Assembly (NCBI GenBank): GCA_028293745.1 | Contig: JAQGOF010000138.1 | Location: 1-64,000 of the forward strand | From: Gammaproteobacteria bacterium | GTDB lineage: Bacteria; Pseudomonadota; Gammaproteobacteria; Steroidobacterales; Steroidobacteraceae | Direction of reading: 5' to 3' | Length of the DNA stretch: 64,000 bases | Part shown: piece by piece, positions 9,942-18,588 of the stretch | Numbering within the stretch: the stretch's first letter is position 1 | How the letters are laid out: each line of letters starts with the position of its first letter | Made by a program: the position numbers and the translations under genes | The notes under the pieces: model-generated | The model's input: the letters and a program-made list of their open reading frames with translations, nothing else | Database searches by the model: none | What the model was told of the DNA's origin: nothing

Positions 9942-11527
9942 GAATTACCTGGCCGTGGGTAGTGCTGCTGCTGCTGCTTGCAGCGTGCCTGGCACATGGA
10001 TTGTGGATCGTGCGAGACCTCGGGCCATATACCGCTGTCTACGATACCTACCGGGATCTCGGCTATGTCCAGGGCTTTCTCGATGGTGACCTCGCGGGAG
10101 ATCCGTCGATGGACGGTGCGAAGCGCTACTACCCGCCACTGCTTCACGCCCTGGCCGCCTGTTTGGCGCTCATCACTCATACACCACCTCTGGAGCTGCT
10201 GGTCCGCGCAGCACCCTGGGCCAACCTTCTGGTTCCGGCTATGTTCTTCCTGATGGTCCGGCGACTGATCAATGCGCCGGCGGCGGCCATTGCCACGACG
10301 CTGTTCGTGTGTTTCGACGGTCTGCTGCTGCCACCCTGGATGGCTGCAACCTACACACCATGGACCTCGGTACCGGCGCTCACTCAGGCTCTGTTCTTTT
10401 CCAGCGTCTGGTTGATCAGTGCACGGATCCAGCAAGGGCGATTTATAGACGCCGTGAGCATCGGATCGGCCACTGGTATCGTATTTCTCGCCCACACTGT
10501 TCCTGCATTGATTCTCGCGGCGATCATCGCAGCAGCAGCCCTGGCGACGCAGCGCGCGAGGCTACGGACGGCTGCCTGGGTTGCGGTCGCTGGCGGTGTG
10601 GCCTCGCTCTGGGCGCTGCCTTTCATCGTGCCACTGGTGATCAGCTATCACTTGAAGATCGTGCACGCCAACGGCGCGTTCATGGATGATTTGTTTGATC
10701 CGAGCCGAATCCCGAAACGGGTGATAGCAGCCATTCTCCCTGGCCTGTTTGCTCTCATAGGGTTGGCGTGGAGCTTTTGGCGCAGAAAGCAGATTGGCGT
10801 GGGCTTGAGTCGCGCTACGCTCGCAATCCTCGCCGTTTGGATCATCCTGCCGGTGCTGTTCCTGGCGCGTTACTTCGGTTGTGGCGGTGGAGGCACCTCC
10901 ACCGTCTGTACGGCATTCGTGGTGCCGGTTCACCACTGGATGTTCTATCTGCAATCAGCGCTGGCGTGTGTGTTTGGTTACGCGGTCATGTCCGCATGGG
11001 AAGCCGCAGGCATGGTCGGGCGCCGCGCTTCAGGAGCGGCCGCGGTGGCGGGGGTGGCTTTCGTGTTGGCGTGTGCGCTGTTGATCCTTCGGCCAATCGA
11101 CCAGCAGATGCGGGATCGTGCGCTGGACATGCGCAATCGCATCGACGTGCCACTGTACCAATGGCTGCTGACCCACACCCCACCCAGCGCGCTGTTCGTC
11201 GCGGACGTCTCAACTGACGGCGTCCATGACACTGCATCCACGGCGGTTCTTGCAGCAGGCCGCAAGAGTGTAGCTCTTCCGTTTACATTCTCGAATCCGT
11301 ACGTCAACTGGGAGACTCGCAGGGACCGCTCGGAGGGCTATCTCGCGGCCGCCCTCTCCGGGAAAGATGCGGCCTCTCTTTGCCGCCTGCTCGCGGAAGC
11401 CGGCCCCGGCAACGGGGTGTATATCGCGCTCGCCCTGGGCACCGATGCCCCACCCGGTCAGTTGCAGCCGGTGTTTCGCAGCAATCAGAACAGCGTGTAT
11501 TCCGTCGCGCCTTCCGTCTGCAGATGA
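9938..11527 (+). CDS. polytopic membrane protein, GT-C glycosyltransferase-like
   Basis: 529 residues with roughly ten hydrophobic helices and a soluble C-terminal stretch of about 130 residues. Acidic residues in an early loop (YDTYRDLGYVQGF after the first helix) resemble the first extracytoplasmic loop of lipid-linked-sugar GT-C transferases, but no family is certain. ATG overlaps the previous stop in ATGA, giving translational coupling. Placement among NRPS, methyltransferase and flippase genes suggests it modifies or transfers the product, or a lipid-linked glycan, at the membrane. Confidence 0.55.
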   Translation: MRITWPWVVLLLLLAACLAHGLWIVRDLGPYTAVYDTYRDLGYVQGFLDGDLAGDPSMDGAKRYYPPLLHALAACLALITHTPPLELLVRAAPWANLLVPAMFFLMVRRLINAPAAAIATTLFVCFDGLLLPPWMAATYTPWTSVPALTQALFFSSVWLISARIQQGRFIDAVSIGSATGIVFLAHTVPALILAAIIAAAALATQRARLRTAAWVAVAGGVASLWALPFIVPLVISYHLKIVHANGAFMDDLFDPSRIPKRVIAAILPGLFALIGLAWSFWRRKQIGVGLSRATLAILAVWIILPVLFLARYFGCGGGGTSTVCTAFVVPVHHWMFYLQSALACVFGYAVMSAWEAAGMVGRRASGAAAVAGVAFVLACALLILRPIDQQMRDRALDMRNRIDVPLYQWLLTHTPPSALFVADVSTDGVHDTASTAVLAAGRKSVALPFTFSNPYVNWETRRDRSEGYLAAALSGKDAASLCRLLAEAGPGNGVYIALALGTDAPPGQLQPVFRSNQNSVYSVAPSVCR

Positions 11528-11612
11528 GCTCGCTGCGCCCGACAACGGTGGCTCGGACCGTCGATTCGCGCACCGACTGGCCCTGCTGCCGGCAGGTATT
11601 GTGTTTCCCTCT

Positions 11613-12467
11613 ATGACCCAGCAACAGGTCAATCCTACGAACCCGCGCCGGCTGGGATACAAGGTCCTGGAGATCCTGCTGGGCCGGCTGCCGACCGGGC
11701 GCTGGGCACGGGCTGTCCCCGGACTTCCGCGCTACTACGCCAGGCACGTGCTGCACAGGCGCGATCACACCGGCGTGTACAGCGGGATCTACCCGACGTA
11801 CGAGGCTGCGATGGCGGACATTCCTGAGTCCCGCCAGGCGGGCTGGGATCATGAGAGCTCCGCCAAGCTGTGGTTGGATCAGATCGACCGAGTGAGACCG
11901 TCCACCTATCCCATCTTCTTTTGGCTCAACCAGGTGTTTGGCGACCATGATGCGTTGGTGGACGTCGGCGGCTCGATCGGCTTGACCTACTACGGCTACC
12001 GTCGGCTGGGTAATCTGCCGCCGAACGCTACCTGGACCGTCGTGGAAGTCACCAAAATCGCCGAGCAAGGCGCCCAGATAGCGCAGCGGGAGGGGGCTGC
12101 GGCACTGAAGTTCGTAGACGAGCTCGCCGCTGCGGGCCACTGCGACGTGTTGATGGCAACGGGCGCTCTGCAATACATGCCGATATCCCCGTCGAGCCTG
12201 CTGGAAGCGTTGCCGAGCAAGCCGCGCCACATCCTGCTGAACAAGCTGCCGATCACCGCAGGCGAGGACTGTTGGACACTGCAGAACTACGGTCCTGCGG
12301 TCGCACCCAACCGGCTTTTCAACGAACGCAGCTTCCTCCAGCAATTCGCCGCTCACGGCTATCAGCTGCGCGATCGCTGGGCAGTGCAGGACCTGGATTG
12401 CCTGATTCCATTCCATCCCGAGCGGTTCATCAAGGAGTTCGCCGGGTTCGTTTTCGAGCGGCGCTGA
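11613..12467 (+). CDS. methyltransferase, TIGR04325-like family
   Basis: About 284 residues from the ATG at 11613 (MTQQQVNP); the frame is open further upstream, but that stretch overlaps the previous gene and looks non-coding. A YSGIYPTYEAAM segment, then LVDVGGSIGLTYY as the SAM-binding glycine-rich loop and TWTVVEV as the following acidic strand, match the TIGR04325 group of methyltransferases often found in O-antigen and capsule loci. It ends 4 bases before the flippase gene. The acceptor is unknown; glycan or a lipid-linked sugar is the usual guess for this family. Confidence 0.7.
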   Translation: MTQQQVNPTNPRRLGYKVLEILLGRLPTGRWARAVPGLPRYYARHVLHRRDHTGVYSGIYPTYEAAMADIPESRQAGWDHESSAKLWLDQIDRVRPSTYPIFFWLNQVFGDHDALVDVGGSIGLTYYGYRRLGNLPPNATWTVVEVTKIAEQGAQIAQREGAAALKFVDELAAAGHCDVLMATGALQYMPISPSSLLEALPSKPRHILLNKLPITAGEDCWTLQNYGPAVAPNRLFNERSFLQQFAAHGYQLRDRWAVQDLDCLIPFHPERFIKEFAGFVFERR

Positions 12468-12471
12468 AGCG

Positions 12472-13908
12472 GTGAGGAAGATCTCGCCGACCTCCTGGGT
12501 CACCGCGCAGAATCTGTTCAAGCAGATCTTCGCGATCGCCCTGTTCGCCATTCAGGCCCCGATGCTGGGACCGCGCGCCTTCGGTCTGATCGCGCTGGTC
12601 ATGGTTTTCATCGGCTTCTGCGAATATGTCCTGGAGATCGCCGCGACCGATGCGCTGATCTCGGTGAAGGACATCGAGGAGCGGCATTACTCGACCATGA
12701 CGACAGTGAATGTCGCATGCGGCATTACACTGGGAGCGCTCATCTTCGCGTTTGCACCGGGCATCGCGACAATTTCCCGCGAGCCGGAGCTGGTTCCCAT
12801 CCTGCGCTTCATGGCGGCGCTGCCCATACTGACTGTACTGGCCTCGGCACCGAATGCAGCCTGCCGCCGGGAACTGCAGTTCGAGCCCCTGGTGACCCGT
12901 GTGCTCGCGAGCACGACCGCCGGCGGTATAGTTGGTTTGATCCTCACCTTCATGCACTTCGGCGTCTGGGCACTGGTATGGCAGGCAACCATTCAACGGG
13001 TGCTGAACGTCGCCATTCTGTGGAGGCTCGTGAAGATGCCCTTTCGCATGGGCTTCTCAGTGCCTCATTTCAAGGAGTTGCGCCGCTACGCAGCGCCGAT
13101 GCTGGTGTCCCAGACCATGTCCTGGGCAGCGGACCAGATCCCACGCTACATCCTGGGATTCTTCCTCGGCGCAAGCGAGCTCGGTCTTTTCAGCCTTGCC
13201 GCCCGCCTCAGCGACATCGTCGTGCAACTTGCCGTCTCGCCCCGTTACGGTGTCGCCCGAATCGAGATGCGCCAATTTGCCGACCAGCGGGCTGGGATCG
13301 AGCTTGCGACCCGGCGGATCCTGACGCACATGAGCGCACTGACGTTTCCGCTTTGCATCGGCGCGGCGGTCGTCATGCCACTGCTCTTCGCGACCTGGCT
13401 GAATGCACGCTGGGCGGGCGGGGTACTTCCCGCACAGCTGATGATGTTGGGAGTCATGCCCTATGTCACGCACTATGCGTTGAGCGCCGCGTTGCTCGGA
13501 ATGAACCGGCAATCATCCATAGCCATCAACGCGACTGCCCAGACGTTCACGCTGGTACTGGTCAGTGCCGTATTCGCCCCGCTTGGCCTGTATCCGGCAA
13601 CGGCCGCAATCGCCTGCCGTCCGCTGGTCACTGCGACGATTCCGATCATCTTCGCGCGCCGCTATGGCGGCATCGCAGCGAAAGGCGTACTGCTCGCACA
13701 GATGCCGCCGCTCTTGGCGGCTGGCGCCACCGGAGCCCTCGTATTCGGACTGAAAGTGCTGTTGTCCCCGTATCTGGGCAGCGTGGCGCTACTGATCTGG
13801 CTCGTGCTGGCCGGGGTTGTGGCCTATGGCGCCTTGATTGGACTGTTGCTGCCTGAATTCACGGCACAGCTCGCCACCCGGCTCCCCCGGCTCTCCAGGG
13901 CGAGTTGA
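12472..13908 (+). CDS. MOP-superfamily polysaccharide flippase (Wzx/WzxC-like)
   Basis: 478 residues from a GTG start, with 12-14 predicted hydrophobic helices and no soluble domain. N-terminal layout (transporter helix, then FGLIALVMVFIGF and a conserved Asp/Glu-bearing helix) fits polysaccharide-transporter flippases that move undecaprenyl-linked repeat units across the inner membrane. Last gene of the run that includes the NRPS genes; it is convergent with the cupin gene, with only 4 bases between stops. The window holds a second flippase at 36875, so this one may serve a different substrate, possibly the NRPS-derived molecule. Confidence 0.75.
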   Translation: MRKISPTSWVTAQNLFKQIFAIALFAIQAPMLGPRAFGLIALVMVFIGFCEYVLEIAATDALISVKDIEERHYSTMTTVNVACGITLGALIFAFAPGIATISREPELVPILRFMAALPILTVLASAPNAACRRELQFEPLVTRVLASTTAGGIVGLILTFMHFGVWALVWQATIQRVLNVAILWRLVKMPFRMGFSVPHFKELRRYAAPMLVSQTMSWAADQIPRYILGFFLGASELGLFSLAARLSDIVVQLAVSPRYGVARIEMRQFADQRAGIELATRRILTHMSALTFPLCIGAAVVMPLLFATWLNARWAGGVLPAQLMMLGVMPYVTHYALSAALLGMNRQSSIAINATAQTFTLVLVSAVFAPLGLYPATAAIACRPLVTATIPIIFARRYGGIAAKGVLLAQMPPLLAAGATGALVFGLKVLLSPYLGSVALLIWLVLAGVVAYGALIGLLLPEFTAQLATRLPRLSRAS

Positions 13909-13912
13909 TGGT

Positions 13913-14821
13913 TCAGGCGGCGGGCGGAGTCCAGACCGGATAGGGTCGCAGAACGGCCGGCGGCTTGCGCAGCCGGCGTGCCGCCCGGTACGCGGCGAGC
14001 TTCACCTCATCGCGCCATGCAGAGGTCCCCGGCGGCGACGGACGCAGACCCAGTGTTCGCAGGCGCCGGTTGATTCTGTGCAGGTCGGTCAGCCGATCGA
14101 CCGACCGCAGCTCATAAGTCACGCTCAGAGCAACTGACACATTGTCGTAATTCTGCACCCAATGCGGAGCATTCACCGGAACATGGATCCCAAAGCCCGC
14201 GCGCAGCTCGTAAGCATTCGCATCCGCCTGCCGCTCCGGCCGGTAATTGGCCAGCACCTGGCTGATTGAGTAGAACTTTTCCAGCTCGAGGTCGCTGACC
14301 AACGTCCGGTCGGTATGATCGAAGACATAGAACTTCTTGTCTCCTGCGACCTGCAGCAGGAAATTGGTTTCACCATCCATGTGGTACGGCGTCACGCGAT
14401 GCGGGGAGCTGACCAGGATGAGCACTTCACCGACAGTGACGTCGCAACGCATCTGCTCGCCCGCGAGCTGCACGATGCGCGCCAGAACCTGCTGCAGCAC
14501 CGGCCCGTACTGCGGATCCTGCTCGGTATGCTTCAGGATCACCAGCGAGTTGTTGTGCTCGATGTTCACCAGCGTCTCATCGAGGGTCAGGCGGTCCTTC
14601 TGACCGGACTCCCAGTTGTTGCTCACTGCGATCTTGCCGTTCGACCAGTAAGTGTCGCGGTGGTCGGGCATGCGCCGGGACAGCGCAACGAGGTTCTTCA
14701 GTTCCCACATGGGGTTGCCCGCGAGCTCGTGCGGGAACATGAAATTGACCCGGTTGTAGTTGCGGCTGAACAGCCCCTGCGGGTCCTCGATCGGGGTTGC
14801 GGCCGCCGTGGTGCGAGTCAT
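13913..14821 (-). CDS. cupin/JmjC-like Fe(II)-dependent oxygenase, copy 2
   Basis: 302 residues from the ATG at 14821. A double-stranded beta-helix signature is visible: YHMDGETNFLLQV supplies HxD and NAPHWVQN supplies the distal His of a 2-His-1-carboxylate iron site. It is clearly paralogous to the gene immediately upstream (15684-14821), and the two overlap in TGATG, so they are translationally coupled. Family precedent (cupin_8/JmjC-like) is 2-oxoglutarate-dependent hydroxylation of proteins or small molecules. Here, next to a PKS/NRPS operon, product tailoring is a reasonable but untested idea. Confidence 0.7.
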   Translation of the reverse strand: MTRTTAAATPIEDPQGLFSRNYNRVNFMFPHELAGNPMWELKNLVALSRRMPDHRDTYWSNGKIAVSNNWESGQKDRLTLDETLVNIEHNNSLVILKHTEQDPQYGPVLQQVLARIVQLAGEQMRCDVTVGEVLILVSSPHRVTPYHMDGETNFLLQVAGDKKFYVFDHTDRTLVSDLELEKFYSISQVLANYRPERQADANAYELRAGFGIHVPVNAPHWVQNYDNVSVALSVTYELRSVDRLTDLHRINRRLRTLGLRPSPPGTSAWRDEVKLAAYRAARRLRKPPAVLRPYPVWTPPAA

Positions 14822-15684
14822 CAGCGTTTTCTGACCGGCCCGTGGCGGCGGTCCTTGTATTTCAGCAGGGCAGCACCGACCGGCCGCTTGAGAAAATCGA
14901 GCCACGGCGACCTGGCCGGTGGCGTGGGCTTCAGGCCCAGCTTCCTGCGAAGAAAATAATTGGCGCAGTACAGGTGCGCGTACTCGCTGTCCCAACTGTG
15001 GTAGTTGATGCTCACGGACACCGAGATGTTGTTGTCGTTCTGCACCCAATGCGGCGCATTTACCGGGATGTGCACTCCGTTGCCAGGCACGAGGCGCACG
15101 ACATCGGCGTGGTGCTGCAGCTCGGGCTTGTAGATGGCAGCGTTATTGTCCTCGCACCAGAAGCGCTCGATTTCTTCCTCTGGAAGAACTTCACGGTCGA
15201 ACTTGCTGAAAATGCTGATGTCCTTCTCGCCGTGCACCTGCAGAAGGAAGTTGGTCTCGCTGTCGATGTGATACGTGGTGATACGCCGGGGGGAGGTTAT
15301 GAACAGAATGACCTCGCGGCGGCGCATTTTCCTCTCGAGCTCCCGTCCGCTGATCTGCAGCAGATCGGAAATGCAGCGCTGCAGGAGGCCCGCATAAGCC
15401 GGATCACTCTCGGCGCGCTTGAGGATGATGAAAGCCCCGGCGTTCTCGATCCGGCGAATGGTCTCGTCCACCGGGAACTCGCAGCGCGAGGTGCCCCAGC
15501 GCTCGTTCAGGTCGGTGACACCCGCGTCGTAGTACAGATCGTCGGGCCGCTTCGCCGCCGTGTCGCGCGCCAGCTCGATGAGCCGTGGCAGCTCGAAAAG
15601 CGGATGTCCCGTCAGCTCGTGGTGCAGGACGAAGTGGCGGCTGTTGAAGTGCTCTCGGAAAACTTCCGGTTTTAAATCGAGCAT
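14821..15684 (-). CDS. cupin/JmjC-like Fe(II)-dependent oxygenase, copy 1
   Basis: 287 residues. It has the same order of motifs as its neighbour: TYHIDSETNFLLQVHGEK carries HxD, and GVHIPVNAPHWVQN carries the third iron ligand. N-terminal segments FSRNYN/FREHFN...HELTGHPLFEL are also shared between the two. First gene of the pair; the 157-base gap to the divergent UbiA gene at 15842 must hold both promoters. Both copies keep their metal ligands, which argues for two active enzymes or a heterodimer rather than a decayed duplicate. Confidence 0.7.
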   Translation of the reverse strand: MLDLKPEVFREHFNSRHFVLHHELTGHPLFELPRLIELARDTAAKRPDDLYYDAGVTDLNERWGTSRCEFPVDETIRRIENAGAFIILKRAESDPAYAGLLQRCISDLLQISGRELERKMRRREVILFITSPRRITTYHIDSETNFLLQVHGEKDISIFSKFDREVLPEEEIERFWCEDNNAAIYKPELQHHADVVRLVPGNGVHIPVNAPHWVQNDNNISVSVSINYHSWDSEYAHLYCANYFLRRKLGLKPTPPARSPWLDFLKRPVGAALLKYKDRRHGPVRKR

Positions 15685-15841
15685 GGCGCTTCTTATAGGT
15701 GTTGATCGCGGTCGGGCGGCGGGCAGTATCGAGCAAACGCAGACGGCCGCAAATGACCTGTTTCTCAGATCTTGTCGGGTGCCAATTTATACAGTAATAT
15801 CAGTATATTAGGTACTCCAGCAGCAGACCGGACGCGCGCCG

Positions 15842-17326
15842 GTGCCGCCCCGTTATGACAACCCGCCACGGCTACGCCCGTTTGCAACCATGGCTGTAGA
15901 GGCTCTCGCCCTGCGGACACGCCTGTGCGTGGATCTGGACGGGACCCTCATCCGGTCGGATCTGCTTCTGGAGACGCTGCTGCTGCTGACAAAGCGCAAT
16001 CCGCTATATCTGTTTTTGTTTCCGGTATGGCTGCTGCGGGGCAAGGCCGTGTTGAAGGCGGAGATCGCCTCACGAGTGAGCCTGGAGCCTGCCACGCTCC
16101 CCTACAACAAGGAGTTTGTCGAGTGGCTGCGGGCCGAGCGGGCAGCACAACGAAGCATCTGGCTGTGCACGGCGGCCAGCGAACCACTCGCGCGGAGCGT
16201 TGCGGATCATCTCGGATTGTTCGATGGAGTTCTCGCCAGTGACCGCACGGTCAATCTGGCGGGGACCGCCAAGGCGGCCCGGCTCGTCGAGCACTTTGGC
16301 GAGGGCGGCTTCGACTACTGTGGAAACGAGCGCCGCGACCTGGCGGTCTGGCGACACGCAAGCGGCGCAATCGTGGTCAACGGTAGCTCACACCTCGAGA
16401 CCGAGGTCTCGCGCTTTGTGCGCGTCGTACGTGCATTTCCATCGAACGCGCATCCGCTCAAGTCGATCATTCGCGCGCTCAGGCCTCATCAGTGGGCCAA
16501 GAACATGCTGATCATGGTTCCGTTACTCGCCGCTCACGGTGCGGCGGATCCCGGCTCCCTCGCGGCTGCACTGCTCGCCTTCGTCTCCTTCTCGCTCTGC
16601 GCTTCTTCCGTTTACGTTCTGAACGATCTGCTCGATCTCGAGGCGGATCGCGCTCATCCGCGCAAATCCAAACGGCCCTTCGCCTCCGGAGACCTTCCGC
16701 TGCTCGCGGGGCTTGCGATGGCGCCGATCCTGCTCGCGGTGGCTGTGATCATCGCCGCATTCCTGCCGGCCAAATTCTGGCTCGTGCTGGCTACGTACTA
16801 CGCTCTCACGTGCGCCTATTCCTTCGCATTGAAGGGGCTCGTGCTGATTGATGCGCTGACGCTCGCCGGGTTGTACACGCTTCGCATCATCGCCGGATCC
16901 GCTGCGGTGTCCGTGGCTTTGTCGTTCTGGCTGCTGTTGTTTTCCGTCTTCCTGTTTCTCAGCCTTGCGTTCGTGAAGCGCTTTGCGGAGCTGGAGTCAC
17001 TGCGCAAGCAGCAGCGCCTGCGCGCCGCCGGGCGCGGCTATCACGTGGAGGACTTGTCCCTGTTGCAGAGCCTGGGTACCGCCAGTGGCTATTTGAGCGT
17101 GTTGGTGCTCGCGCTGTACATCAATTCGCCGCAGATCGAGATTTTGTACAGCCGCCCGAAGGTGATCTGGATGCTGTGCGTGCTGATGCTGTACTGGATC
17201 AGCCGCATCTGGATGGTTGCCCAGCGCGGCCAGATGCATGAAGATCCCGTGGTGTTTGCCCTGAAAGACAAGGCGAGTCTGGGCGTCGGATTGCTGGCGG
17301 CCCTGGTAGTTGCACTGGCTACCTGA
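15842..17326 (+). CDS. HAD-like phosphatase / UbiA prenyltransferase fusion
   Basis: 494 residues from GTG 15842; an ATG at 15890 is an equally good start. Residues about 25-215 form a HAD-type domain with the DLDGTL motif. Residues about 215-494 form a UbiA-type integral membrane prenyltransferase with NDLLDLEADRAHP as the first Asp-rich motif. Such HAD-UbiA fusions are related to decaprenylphosphoryl-phosphoribose synthases: the UbiA part moves phosphoribose onto a polyprenyl phosphate and the HAD part may dephosphorylate. Here it could make a polyprenyl-pentose donor for the nearby polysaccharide locus. The reaction is inferred from family resemblance, not from residues specific to that step. 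Confidence 0.75.
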   Translation: MPPRYDNPPRLRPFATMAVEALALRTRLCVDLDGTLIRSDLLLETLLLLTKRNPLYLFLFPVWLLRGKAVLKAEIASRVSLEPATLPYNKEFVEWLRAERAAQRSIWLCTAASEPLARSVADHLGLFDGVLASDRTVNLAGTAKAARLVEHFGEGGFDYCGNERRDLAVWRHASGAIVVNGSSHLETEVSRFVRVVRAFPSNAHPLKSIIRALRPHQWAKNMLIMVPLLAAHGAADPGSLAAALLAFVSFSLCASSVYVLNDLLDLEADRAHPRKSKRPFASGDLPLLAGLAMAPILLAVAVIIAAFLPAKFWLVLATYYALTCAYSFALKGLVLIDALTLAGLYTLRIIAGSAAVSVALSFWLLLFSVFLFLSLAFVKRFAELESLRKQQRLRAAGRGYHVEDLSLLQSLGTASGYLSVLVLALYINSPQIEILYSRPKVIWMLCVLMLYWISRIWMVAQRGQMHEDPVVFALKDKASLGVGLLAALVVALAT

Positions 17327-17631
17327 ATATGCCCCTCTTCGGGTGGCCCATCATGGCAGTCATCCGCGCGATTCCGGAACGGATCTTCGGCCGCCTCGCG
17401 CTGTAACGGCCCGCGGCCGCGCGCAAAGTAGTATAAAATCGTTTATAATCATTGAGATGGCGTCTATTCCAAGGCAATCTGACGTACATCAATCGCGCCG
17501 GGGCGGCCTACGCGACAAGGCGGACATAACTATGGCACAGTACTCGCCAGTCGCCGTTTGAGACACCGAACCGGGCGACGACGCCCGAGGTCTGGTTCAA
17601 TCCACGCTTCAAGGTCGCGAACACTACAGGA
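17327..17631. other. intergenic region upstream of the EpsG-like gene
   Basis: 305 bases with no convincing gene. It holds an AT-rich inverted repeat TATAAA-ATCG-TTTATA at 17432-17447, which includes a TATAAT-like hexamer at 17444-17449, and a sigma-54-like promoter candidate at 17532-17548 described separately. Short open frames here have poor start context and no recognisable motif. Confidence 0.6.
17532..17548 (+). promoter_or_regulatory. weak sigma-54 (-24/-12) promoter candidate
   Basis: Reads ATGGCACAGTACTCGCC: GG at 17534-17535 and GC at 17546-17547 are separated by exactly 10 bases. The -24 half (TGGCAC) is perfect; the -12 half is TCGCC rather than TTGCW. Predicted transcription start is about 17558, which leaves a 75-base leader before the EpsG-like gene. 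Confidence 0.35.
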
Positions 17632-18588
17632 ATGAGCGCCGAGACCCGACAGGAAAACTTGGAAGAGTCGGATCGACAACAGCATCGGCACGAGTCAGAT
17701 CAGGAAGTGTCCGACGCCCTGATGCTGCTCTTCCGACTGCCCGACGAAGCCATCGCCAGCATCCGTGAATCGGCCAAGAGCCTGCAGGTGAGCTTCTCGG
17801 AAGCAGCGCTGCACACGGGGCTCGTCACGCAACGGGAGCTCGACCAGGCGCTCGACTATGTTCGAAGGCAGGAGCGCAACGCCGGGCGCGGTATTGTTGA
17901 AGAGGCCCTTCGCCGCCGCTCCACCCGCCGCGAAGTGGCCTTGTGGACGGGCGAGCGCGTCTTTCCGAGCAAAGAGCTCATCCTTGCACACCAGCCCGAC
18001 CACCAACGCAGTGAGGCTCTGCGCAGCCTGCGTACCGAGCTGCTGATGCGCACCAGTGGCCGCCGCGGCGCGGGTATCTTCGCCTTCCTGAGCCCGTGCG
18101 CCAAGGAAGGACGCTCGCAACTGTGCGCCGAGCTCGCGATCGCATTCGCCCAGCTTGGCAGCCGCACGCTGCTGGTGGACGCAGATCTGCGCCGTCCGCA
18201 TCTGCACGCGCTGTTCGGAGCTGACAACCAGATCGGGCTGGCGCAAGCGCTGGATGACGGCAGTGCGCCGCGGGTCTACGGAGTTGAAGGCGCACCGCAG
18301 ATGCAACTGCTCACATCGGGAGCGATGTCATCCAATCCGCTCGAGCTGCTGTCCGGCAGCCGGTTTGAGCGGCTGGTGGCGGAGTGGCGCCGCAGTTATG
18401 AATTCGTGCTGATCGATACGCCGCCGGCGTCCGAGTTTTCGGACGGGCTGCCCGTTGCGACCGCGGCAGGCAACGTAGTGCTCCTGGGACGCAAGAACTC
18501 GACGTCATTCAGCGTCCTGACGGAGTTGTGCCGCAAGCTCGAGACAACTCACGCCAGGGTGGTTGGCGCGGTCATCAACACTTTCTGA
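17632..18588 (+). CDS. EpsG-like chain-length-determinant tyrosine kinase homologue (BY-kinase fold)
   Basis: 318 residues. The first 140 residues are polar and probably a docking region. A P-loop ATPase domain follows, with Walker A-like AKEGRSQL at about 157-164, Walker A' LLVDADLRRP at about 181 and Walker B FVLIDTPP at about 260. The Walker A lysine is Arg (GRS); my recollection is that the EpsG group commonly has this, so I do not call it dead. There is no C-terminal tyrosine cluster. It would act with the Wzz-type protein at 35398, which itself lacks a cytoplasmic kinase domain, to control chain length and export. It lies far from that partner, in a separate transcription unit. Confidence 0.75.
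   Translation: MSAETRQENLEESDRQQHRHESDQEVSDALMLLFRLPDEAIASIRESAKSLQVSFSEAALHTGLVTQRELDQALDYVRRQERNAGRGIVEEALRRRSTRREVALWTGERVFPSKELILAHQPDHQRSEALRSLRTELLMRTSGRRGAGIFAFLSPCAKEGRSQLCAELAIAFAQLGSRTLLVDADLRRPHLHALFGADNQIGLAQALDDGSAPRVYGVEGAPQMQLLTSGAMSSNPLELLSGSRFERLVAEWRRSYEFVLIDTPPASEFSDGLPVATAAGNVVLLGRKNSTSFSVLTELCRKLETTHARVVGAVINTF

Noticed and set aside
11304-12551. 415-codon open frame on the minus strand
   Set aside because: Overlaps the methyltransferase gene in antisense; no domain visible.
15770-15785. Sigma-54-like site on the minus strand upstream of the cupin pair
   Set aside because: TGGCACC is a good -24 element, but the -12 position has GA instead of GC at the required 10-base spacing.
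17310-17561. 83-codon frame between the UbiA and EpsG-like genes
   Set aside because: Begins inside the UbiA gene, no ribosome site, no motif, and runs through the AT-rich repeat.
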